From positions 1 to 6,354 of the forward strand of contig JBDUDX010000176.1 of NCBI GenBank assembly GCA_040002735.1: DNA of 6,354 nucleotides, in the 5' to 3' direction. The notes under the pieces are model-generated. The model did not search any database and was not told the DNA's origin. It saw only the letters and a list, made by a program, of their open reading frames with translations. This stretch comes from JADGOV01 sp040002735. GTDB taxonomy: Bacteria; Actinomycetota; Actinomycetes; JADGOV01. Below are positions 1-5,096 of this stretch, piece by piece. The first letter of the stretch is position 1. Each line of letters begins with the position of its first letter. Both the position numbers and the translations under genes were made by a program.

Positions 1-137
1 GGTACCTGTATTCGCGGCCGCTGTCGGCGGCCGACCTCACCAGCTACCTGCGCGGCGGGTCCGGGCCGCCGACCCAGCGGCGTCCGGCCGACACGGCGGA
101 CATGCCCGCTGGCCCGCTGGTGCAAAGATCGATTTGA
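1..137 (+). CDS. C-terminal tail of probable GGDEF/EAL c-di-GMP protein (partial)
   Basis: Frame 3 is open from the window edge to a TGA at 135-137 and gives 44 residues with strongly GC-biased third positions, as in the complete genes downstream. The visible part begins YLYSRPLSAADLTSYLR and continues as a Pro/Arg/Ala-rich, probably disordered tail ending VQRSI. An aromatic-x-(F/Y)-SRPL stretch followed by a short amphipathic helix is the usual last segment of EAL (c-di-GMP phosphodiesterase) domains. From memory, Streptomyces coelicolor has a GGDEF-EAL gene (SCO5511) immediately before ilvB (SCO5512), so context agrees. The catalytic EAL and GGDEF motifs lie outside the window, so domain identity and activity are inferred. 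That this is the end of a real gene is fairly sure; its function is less so. Its stop codon overlaps the -35 box of the ilv promoter. Confidence 0.62.
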   Translation, partial: YLYSRPLSAADLTSYLRGGSGPPTQRRPADTADMPAGPLVQRSI

Positions 138-169
138 CTCTCAGCGGCCTGTCCGCCACAGTACGACTG
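134..169 (+). promoter_or_regulatory. Probable housekeeping-sigma promoter of the ilv operon
   Basis: TTGACT at 134-139 matches the -35 consensus TTGACA in five of six positions. After a 17-nt spacer comes CACAGT at 157-162, which fits the actinomycete -10 pattern TAnnnT except at its first base. Six nt further is G169, a normal distance to a transcription start and also the first base of the GTG leader-peptide start. The elements support each other: spacing, start point and leaderless ORF all agree. The -35 shares its TTGA with the ATT-TGA end of the upstream gene. The start site is inferred. Confidence 0.6.
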
Positions 170-213
170 TGCACTACTCGTACGTCGTAGTACTTGCTGT
201 GCGCGCCGGCTAG
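169..213 (+). CDS. Branched-chain amino acid leader peptide (attenuator), 14 aa
   Basis: GTG at 169 opens a 14-codon ORF reading (M)HYSYVVVLAVRAG and ending at TAG 211-213. Four of 14 codons beyond the start are Val (GTC, GTA, GTA at 184-192 and GTG at 199-201) and one is Leu (CTT). GTA and CTT are rare in the surrounding genes, which suits a ribosome-stalling sensor. No Shine-Dalgarno lies upstream, and the predicted transcription start coincides with the GTG, so translation is probably leaderless. The peptide sits between the promoter and an intrinsic terminator ahead of ilvB, as expected of an attenuation leader reporting charged tRNA-Val/Leu. From memory, Streptomyces ilvB leaders carry a similar ILVL run and also end R-x-G. 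It would act in cis by ribosome position, with no expected function for the peptide itself. It is too short for routine gene finders. Confidence 0.72.
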   Translation: MHYSYVVVLAVRAG

Positions 214-232
214 CGTCCGCTAGCTCGCGCGC
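201..232 (+). promoter_or_regulatory. Leader hairpin spanning the leader-peptide stop codon
   Basis: GCTAGC at 209-214 and GCTAGC at 219-224 form a perfect 6-bp stem around the loop GTCC. The stem extends outward through CG 207-208 with CG 226-227 and GCGCG 201-205 with CGCGC 228-232, with single-base bulges at 206 and 225. The stop codon TAG (211-213) lies in the upper 5' arm. A ribosome resting at that stop would prevent the hairpin, while one stalled at the Val codons (184-192) would allow it. It ends two nt before the terminator stem. This makes it a candidate pause or competitor structure of the attenuator. Pairing was done by eye, without energy calculation. Confidence 0.5.
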
Positions 233-234
233 CG

Positions 235-266
235 CCCCTCTGTGCCCTCGGCACGAGGGGTTTTTT
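235..266 (+). terminator. Intrinsic terminator of the ilvB attenuator
   Basis: CCCCTC (235-240) pairs with GAGGGG (255-260), and GTGCC (242-246) pairs with GGCAC (250-254). The result is an 11-bp GC-rich stem with one bulged T (241) and a CTC loop, followed at once by six T (261-266). This is a textbook Rho-independent terminator, uncommon in such a GC-rich genome. It lies after the leader peptide and 56 nt before the ilvB start codon, so it fits a regulated attenuator. It could also stop read-through from the upstream gene. Confidence 0.85.
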
Positions 267-307
267 GTTGCCAGCGACCGCCCTCCCGATCACCGGAAAC
301 AGCATCC

Positions 308-312
308 AGGAG
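308..312 (+). promoter_or_regulatory. Ribosome binding site deciding the ilvB start
   Basis: AGGAG lies 9 nt upstream of GTG 322. It supports GTG 322 over the upstream in-frame TTG codons at 265 and 268, which fall in or directly after the terminator T-tract and have no Shine-Dalgarno sequence. Confidence 0.75.
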
Positions 313-321
313 CCGACTCCC

Positions 322-2097
322 GTGACAGATCACCACCCCGGCGAGCAGATAACCGGCGCTCAGTCGCTGGTCCGCGCCCTCGAATCAGTTGCCGCCGCCG
401 GCGGCTCGGACACCGTGTTCGGCATACCGGGCGGGGCCATCCTGCCGGCGTACGACCCGATCTTCGACTCCAGCCTCCGGCACATCCTGGTTCGCCACGA
501 ACAGGGCGCCGGGCACGCCGCCGAGGGGTACGCCCAGGCAACCGGCAAGGTCGGCGTCTGCATGGCGACCTCCGGCCCGGGTGCGACCAACCTGGTCACC
601 CCGATCGCCGACGCGTACATGGACTCGGTGCCGATCGTGGCCATCACCGGTCAGGTGCCGAGCGCGGCGATCGGTACCGACGCCTTCCAGGAGGCCGACA
701 TCGTCGGCATCACGATGCCGATCACCAAGCACAACTACCTGGTCCAACACGCGGACGACATCCCACGGGTGATCGCCGAGGCCTTCCATCTGGCAGCCAC
801 CGGCCGCCCCGGACCGGTGCTGGTGGACATACCGAAGGACATCCTGCAGGCGCCCACCACCTTTTCCTGGCCGGTGCGGATGGACCTGCCCGGCTACAAG
901 CCGACCACCAAGCCGCACGGCAAGCAGGTCCGGGAGGCGGCCGGGCTGATCGCGGCGGCCCGCAAGCCCGTGCTCTACGTCGGCGGCGGGGTGCTCAAAG
1001 CCCGGGCCGCCGCGGAACTGCGGGCACTCGCCGAGTTGACCGGGGCGCCGGTGGTGACCACGCTGATGGCCCGGGGGGCGTTCCCGGACAGCCATCCGCA
1101 GCACTTCGGCATGCCAGGGATGCACGGGTCGGTGGCCGCGGTCACCGCGTTGCAGAAATCCGATCTCATCGTGGCCCTCGGCGCCCGTTTCGATGACCGG
1201 GTGACCGGTCGGTTGGACACCTTCGCGCCGGACGCGGCGGTCATCCACGCCGACATCGACCCGGCCGAGATCTCCAAGAACCGGACGGCCGACGTGCCGA
1301 TCGTCGGCGACTGCCGGGAGGTGATCGCCGACCTGGTGACCGCCCTGCAGCCGGATTACCTGGCCGGCCGCCACGCCGACATCACCGACTGGGTGCGTCG
1401 CGTGCAGGGCTGGCGGGAGACCTACCCGGTGGGATACGAACCGTCCGACGACGGTCTGCTGGCGCCCCAACACGTGATCTCCCGGATCGGTGCGCTGACC
1501 GGACCCGACGGGATCTACGTCTCCGGCGTCGGCCAGCACCAGATGTGGGCGAGCCAGTTCATCACCTATGAGAACCCCTACACCTGGCTCAACTCCGGCG
1601 GCCTGGGCACCATGGGGTACGCGGTGCCGGCCGCGATGGGGGCGAAGGTCGGCCGCCCGGACGCCACCGTCTGGGCGATCGACGGCGACGGCTGTTTCCA
1701 GATGACCAACCAGGAACTCGCCACCTGCACGATCGAAGGCATCCCGATCAAGGTGGCGGTGATCAACAACGGCGCGCTCGGCATGGTGCGGCAGTGGCAG
1801 TCGCTGTTCTACGGCAATCGGTACAGCAACACCGACCTGCGCCGCGGCAAGCGGCCGGTGCCGGACTTCGTCACCCTCGCCGAGGCCTACGGCGGGGTCG
1901 GGCTGCGCTGCGACTCCGCCGACGACGTGGACGCCACCATCGAAAAGGCGCTGGCTATCGACGACGTGCCGGTGGTGGTGGACTTCGTGGTCAGCCCGGA
2001 TGCGATGGTCTGGCCGATGGTGGCCGCCGGTACCTCCAACGACGACATCAAGGTGGCCCGCGACGCGGCCCCGGAATGGGACGAGGACGAGCGATGA
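322..2097 (+). CDS. ilvB: Acetolactate synthase, large (catalytic) subunit
   Basis: This is the ThDP-, FAD- and Mg-dependent enzyme that condenses two pyruvates to 2-acetolactate, or pyruvate with 2-oxobutyrate to 2-aceto-2-hydroxybutyrate. It catalyses the first common step to Val, Leu and Ile in the cytoplasm. The product is 591 residues, the normal family length. The N-terminal ThDP domain (about 12-175) has the catalytic Glu60 in RHEQGAGHAAEGYA and the segment AITGQVP...GTDAFQE (107-124). The central FAD-type domain covers about 205-340 and includes FDDRVTG (290-296). The C-terminal ThDP domain (about 395-545) has GVGQHQMWASQ (402-412) and the cofactor motif GDG (455-457) ending in NN (482-483). 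Positions tied to herbicide resistance keep the sensitive residues Pro113 and Trp492. GTG 322 is chosen as start for its AGGAG site. The stop overlaps ilvN by 4 nt, so the two subunits are translationally coupled. Expression is probably controlled by the attenuator upstream. Confidence 0.95.
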   Translation: MTDHHPGEQITGAQSLVRALESVAAAGGSDTVFGIPGGAILPAYDPIFDSSLRHILVRHEQGAGHAAEGYAQATGKVGVCMATSGPGATNLVTPIADAYMDSVPIVAITGQVPSAAIGTDAFQEADIVGITMPITKHNYLVQHADDIPRVIAEAFHLAATGRPGPVLVDIPKDILQAPTTFSWPVRMDLPGYKPTTKPHGKQVREAAGLIAAARKPVLYVGGGVLKARAAAELRALAELTGAPVVTTLMARGAFPDSHPQHFGMPGMHGSVAAVTALQKSDLIVALGARFDDRVTGRLDTFAPDAAVIHADIDPAEISKNRTADVPIVGDCREVIADLVTALQPDYLAGRHADITDWVRRVQGWRETYPVGYEPSDDGLLAPQHVISRIGALTGPDGIYVSGVGQHQMWASQFITYENPYTWLNSGGLGTMGYAVPAAMGAKVGRPDATVWAIDGDGCFQMTNQELATCTIEGIPIKVAVINNGALGMVRQWQSLFYGNRYSNTDLRRGKRPVPDFVTLAEAYGGVGLRCDSADDVDATIEKALAIDDVPVVVDFVVSPDAMVWPMVAAGTSNDDIKVARDAAPEWDEDER

Positions 2098-2624
2098 GCA
2101 AGCACACCCTGTCCGTGCTGGTGGAGAACAAGCCCGGCGTGCTGGCCCGAATCGCGGCGCTGTTCTCCCGCCGCGGTTTCAACATCTACTCCCTCGCCGT
2201 CGGCCCGACCGAGCACGATGACCTGTCCCGGGTGACCGTGGTGGTGGAGGTGGACGGGCCACCGCTGGAGCAGGTCACCAAGCAGCTGAACAAGCTGATC
2301 AACGTGTTGAAGATCGTTGAGTTGGCGCCGGAGACTTCTGTGCAACGTGAGCTGATGCTGGTCAAGGTCCGCGCCGACCTGGCGACCCGCTCGCATGTCC
2401 TGGAGACCGTGCAACTCTTCCGGGCCAAGGTGGTCGATGTGGCACCCGACGCGGTGACCATCGAGGCCACCGGTACCACCGACAAGCTGGAAGCGTTCAT
2501 GCGGGTGTTGGAGCCGTTCGGCATCTCCGAGCTCGTTCAGTCCGGGCTGGTGGCACTCGGTCGCGGCCCTCGCTCCATCACCGATCGTTCCCTGCGCGCC
2601 GCGCCTATCGAGAGGACCGCCTGA
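2094..2624 (+). CDS. ilvN: Acetolactate synthase, small (regulatory) subunit
   Basis: This is the partner of IlvB that raises its activity and gives feedback inhibition by branched-chain amino acids, especially valine. The 176 residues have the two usual parts: an N-terminal ACT domain (about 4-77, from LSVLVENKPGVLARIAALF through NKLINVLKIVEL) and the small-subunit C-terminal domain (about 84-158, from VQRELMLVKV to SGLVALGRG). By alignment with E. coli IlvH, the valine-site residues Asn11, Gly14 and Asn29 correspond to Asn12, Gly15 and Asn30 here and are kept, so a feedback-sensitive enzyme is expected. The last 16 or so residues are a short charged tail. The start ATG overlaps the ilvB stop (ATGA), with GAGGA at 2083-2087 six nt upstream. 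The start is unambiguous because homologues begin right at the ACT strand. Confidence 0.95.
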   Translation: MSKHTLSVLVENKPGVLARIAALFSRRGFNIYSLAVGPTEHDDLSRVTVVVEVDGPPLEQVTKQLNKLINVLKIVELAPETSVQRELMLVKVRADLATRSHVLETVQLFRAKVVDVAPDAVTIEATGTTDKLEAFMRVLEPFGISELVQSGLVALGRGPRSITDRSLRAAPIERTA

Positions 2625-2625
2625 C

Positions 2626-3651
2626 ATGACTGCCGCTTCCACCGACACCGGCAACGCCCCGGAGATGTACTACGACGCCGACGCCTCGCTGGACCCGATC
2701 CGGGCACGCAAGGTCGCCGTGCTGGGCTTCGGCAGCCAGGGCCACGCCCACGCTCTATCGTTGCGCGACTCCGGCGTCGACGTCCGGGTCGGGCTGCCGG
2801 CGGGGTCCGCCAGCCGGGCCAAGGCCGAGGCCGCCGGACTGCGGGTACTGACCCCCGCCGACGCCTGCGCCGAGGCTGATCTGATCATGGTACTGGCGCC
2901 GGACCCGGTGCAGCGGGACCTGTACGCCGACGCGATCGCCCCCAACCTCCAGGACGGCGATGCGATCTTCTTCGGCCACGGCTTCTCCATCCGGTTCGGC
3001 TACATCACTCCGCCGGCCGGGGTGGACGTCGCGATGGTGGCCCCCAAGGGCCCCGGCCATCTTGTCCGCCGGCAGTTCGAGCAGGGCCGGGGAGTACCGG
3101 TACTCGTCGCCGTCGAGCAGGACGCGTCCGGCACGGCGTTGGAGCTGGCGCTGTCCTACGCCAAGGCGATCGGCGGCACCCGGGCCGGTGCGCTGCGGAC
3201 CACCTTCACCGAGGAAGCCGAGACTGACCTGTTCGGTGAGCAGGCGGTGCTCTGCGGCGGCGTGTCCGCGCTGGTCCAGGCCGGTTTCGAGACGCTCGTG
3301 GAGAACGGGTACCAGCCCGAGGTGGCCTACTTCGAGTGCCTGCACGAGCTCAAGCTCATCGTCGACCTGATGTATGAGGGCGGCCTGTCCAAAATGCGTT
3401 GGTCGATCTCGGATACCGCCGAGTTCGGCGACTACACCCGCGGACAGCGGGTGGTCACCGAAGGCACCAAGGCGGAGATGGGCCGGATCCTCGCCGAGAT
3501 CCGGTCCGGGGCCTTTGCCCGGGAGTGGATGGAGGAGTTCGACGCCGGTACGCCGATCTTCCGCAAGTACCGGGCCGAGGCAGAGGCGACTCAAATCGAG
3601 CAGGTCGGGGCGCGGTTGCGGCCGCTGATGAGCTGGATCTCCCAGGAGTAA
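2626..3651 (+). CDS. ilvC: Ketol-acid reductoisomerase (class I, NADP-dependent)
   Basis: It converts 2-acetolactate or 2-aceto-2-hydroxybutyrate to the dihydroxy acids by Mg-dependent alkyl migration and NADPH reduction, directly after IlvBN. The 341 residues match a short class I enzyme. The Rossmann domain has GFGSQG (34-39), and the following loop VGLPAGSASRAKA (55-67) offers Ser61 and Ser63 with nearby Arg64 for the NADPH 2'-phosphate, so NADPH preference is expected. Catalytic positions visible are His118 in FGHGF, Lys141 in APKGPGH, the metal ligands Asp201 and Glu205 (TDLFGEQ), Glu237 and Glu241 (FECLHELKLIVDLMYEGG), and Ser262 in SISDTAE. It starts 1 nt after the ilvN stop, with GAGAGGA at 2610-2616. 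There is no terminator after it, and galK begins 10 nt downstream. Confidence 0.95.
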   Translation: MTAASTDTGNAPEMYYDADASLDPIRARKVAVLGFGSQGHAHALSLRDSGVDVRVGLPAGSASRAKAEAAGLRVLTPADACAEADLIMVLAPDPVQRDLYADAIAPNLQDGDAIFFGHGFSIRFGYITPPAGVDVAMVAPKGPGHLVRRQFEQGRGVPVLVAVEQDASGTALELALSYAKAIGGTRAGALRTTFTEEAETDLFGEQAVLCGGVSALVQAGFETLVENGYQPEVAYFECLHELKLIVDLMYEGGLSKMRWSISDTAEFGDYTRGQRVVTEGTKAEMGRILAEIRSGAFAREWMEEFDAGTPIFRKYRAEAEATQIEQVGARLRPLMSWISQE

Positions 3652-3661
3652 GGTTCCGCGG

Positions 3662-4861
3662 GTGACGGTCGGGGAACGGTCTGCGGCGGAGTCGGCTCAC
3701 CCCTCGGGCCACTCCGCCGAGCAGCGGGCCCGCCGGTTGGCGGACATCTTCACCGAGCGGTACGGCCGGGCTCCGGACGGCATCTGGATGGCGCCGGGCC
3801 GGGTGAACCTGATCGGTGAACACACCGATTACAACGACGGCTTCGTGCTTCCGATCGCGCTGGACGTCACCACCATGGCTGCGGTGGGGGTACGGGACGA
3901 CGGGCTGGCTCGGTTGTTCTCCACCAGCGAGGCGGACCCGCCGGAAATCGCGGTGGCCGCGATCGCGCCGGGCGCGGTGTCCGGCTGGTCCGCGTACGCC
4001 CTCGGGGTGCTCTGGGCGCTCCGCGAGCAGGGGATCGCCGTACCCGGGGTGGATGTCGGCATCGACTCCGACGTACCGACCGGCGCCGGTGTCTCCAGCA
4101 GCGCCGCCCTCGAGGGGGCGGTGGCGCTCGCGGTCGCCGACCTGGCCGGCGCCGCGGTGGACCGCCCCACGCTGGCCGGGGCGTGCCGCCGGGCGGAGAA
4201 CGAGGTGGTCGGCGCACCCACCGGCGTGATGGACCAGATGGCGGCCCTCTGCGGGCAGGCCGGATCGGCAATGTTTCTGGACTGCCGCACGCTGGCGGTG
4301 GAGCAGGTACCGCTCGACCTGGCGGCAGCGGATCTCGCCCTGCTCGTGATCGACACCCGGGCGAAACATGCGCTGGTGGAGGGGGCCTATGCCGAGCGCC
4401 GGGCGTCGTGTGAGGAGGCGGCCCGGCGGTTGGGCGTGCCGGCGCTGCGGGACGCCACCCTGGAGCGGGTCGAAGCCGAGTTGGACGGCTTGGTGGCCCG
4501 CCGGGCCCGGCACATCGTCACCGAGAACACTCGGGTGCTCGCGGTGGTCGAGCAGCTGCGGGCGGGGAATCCGGCCGGGATCGGGTCGCTGCTCGACGCT
4601 TCGCATGTGTCCATGCGGGACGACTTCGAGATCTCCGCACCGGAGTTGGATGTGGCCGTGGACGCCGCCCAGGCCGCCGGCGCGCTCGGCGCGCGGATGA
4701 CCGGAGGGGGTTTCGGCGGCTCGGCGATCGCGCTCACCCCGATGCCCAGCGTGCCCGCGGTGCGCCTCGCGGTCGAGACGGCCTTTGCTACGGCCGGGTT
4801 CGTCCCGCCGGAAATCTTCGAGGTGACCCCGAGCGAGGGCGCCCGCCGGGTGCGCGGGTAA
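3662..4861 (+). CDS. galK: Galactokinase
   Basis: This GHMP-family kinase phosphorylates alpha-D-galactose at C1 with ATP, the entry step of the Leloir pathway, in the cytoplasm. The 399 residues carry all three family motifs. The galactokinase signature GRVNLIGEHTDYN (46-58) includes Arg47 and the sugar-contacting Glu53, His54 and Asp56. The ATP loop PTGAGVSSSAALEG covers 139-152. Motif III, ARMTGGGFGGSAIAL, covers 344-358. The expected catalytic base is Asp191 in GVMDQMAALCGQ. No key residue is missing. The GTG start lies 10 nt after the ilvC stop. The possible SD bases AGGAG and AAGG (3644-3653) overlap the end of ilvC, with spacing of 8-13 nt, so translation may depend on coupling to ilvC. 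This start gives a somewhat long N-terminus before the conserved ADIFTERYG segment, but the next in-frame candidate, TTG 3737, has no SD. No galT or galE is visible. The next gene is a probable sugar symporter. Confidence 0.93.
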   Translation: MTVGERSAAESAHPSGHSAEQRARRLADIFTERYGRAPDGIWMAPGRVNLIGEHTDYNDGFVLPIALDVTTMAAVGVRDDGLARLFSTSEADPPEIAVAAIAPGAVSGWSAYALGVLWALREQGIAVPGVDVGIDSDVPTGAGVSSSAALEGAVALAVADLAGAAVDRPTLAGACRRAENEVVGAPTGVMDQMAALCGQAGSAMFLDCRTLAVEQVPLDLAAADLALLVIDTRAKHALVEGAYAERRASCEEAARRLGVPALRDATLERVEAELDGLVARRARHIVTENTRVLAVVEQLRAGNPAGIGSLLDASHVSMRDDFEISAPELDVAVDAAQAAGALGARMTGGGFGGSAIALTPMPSVPAVRLAVETAFATAGFVPPEIFEVTPSEGARRVRG

Positions 4862-4907
4862 CCGGGGCCGGGGTCAGCCCTGCTCCTGGTGTCGCACCCG
4901 GCCCGGT
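4861..4907 (+). terminator. Possible stem-loop after galK, without T-tract
   Basis: ACCGGGGCCGGG (4861-4872) pairs with CCCGGCCCGGT (4897-4907): 11 bp with one bulged G and a 24-nt loop, beginning at the last base of the galK stop codon. No T-run follows. Terminators without a U-tract are reported in actinobacteria, but it could equally protect the mRNA end or be chance pairing in GC-rich DNA. Pairing was done by eye. Confidence 0.35.
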
Positions 4908-5085
4908 GAGATGAAGACGATGTCGGAACCGCAACGCTACGCCGGGGGCCCATTTCGCCAGGCCTGCAATCACTGGGAGCAGCCGGGCGTCGGGAAAACT
5001 CCGCGAAACGCGCGGCGCGGCGCGCCCGAATTGGCCGCTGGCCGGTTCATGCTGTGCCCCAGCCCCGACCAATGACGGGGGTCTT

Positions 5086-5091
5086 GGAGGT
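5086..5091 (+). promoter_or_regulatory. Strong ribosome binding site of the symporter gene
   Basis: GGAGGT lies 5 nt before GTG 5097, a near-perfect match to the anti-SD sequence. It fixes the start of the following gene and is better than the site of galK. With the 235-nt gap it suggests independent translation, and perhaps independent transcription. I could not pick a convincing promoter in the gap. Confidence 0.7.
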
Positions 5092-5096
5092 GTCCC

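Noticed and set aside
1..30. KpnI (GGTACC) and NotI (GCGGCCGC) sites at the window edge as a sign of a cloning vector
   Set aside because: The sites lie within an open reading frame with normal codon bias, and GGTACC recurs inside ilvB and ilvN. Chance in GC-rich DNA is enough.
265..321. N-terminal extension of ilvB from TTG 265
   Set aside because: The TTG lies in the terminator T-tract, has no SD, and the 19 extra residues do not look like the family. GTG 322 has AGGAG at good spacing.
169..321. T-box riboswitch in the ilvB leader
   Set aside because: There is no T-box consensus (AGGGUGGNACCGCG-like) and the leader is too short. The short Val-rich ORF explains the arrangement better.
322..333. 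GTGA-CAGA-TCAC palindrome at the ilvB start, resembling a CRP/FNR half-site pair
   Set aside because: The spacer is 4 nt rather than 6, it lies at the start codon far downstream of the promoter, and a 4-bp repeat is easily chance.
385..1539. Long minus-strand ORF opposite ilvB
   Set aside because: It is a shadow of third-position GC bias in ilvB; the product is low-complexity Gly/Arg/His/Val-rich with no recognisable domain.
3455..4606. Long minus-strand ORF opposite ilvC and galK
   Set aside because: It crosses two real genes, has a Arg/Gly/Pro-rich composition and no motif; a codon-bias shadow.
4788..5072. 94-aa minus-strand ORF across the galK end and the gap
   Set aside because: It overlaps the conserved galK C-terminus, shows no family resemblance and has no clear RBS.
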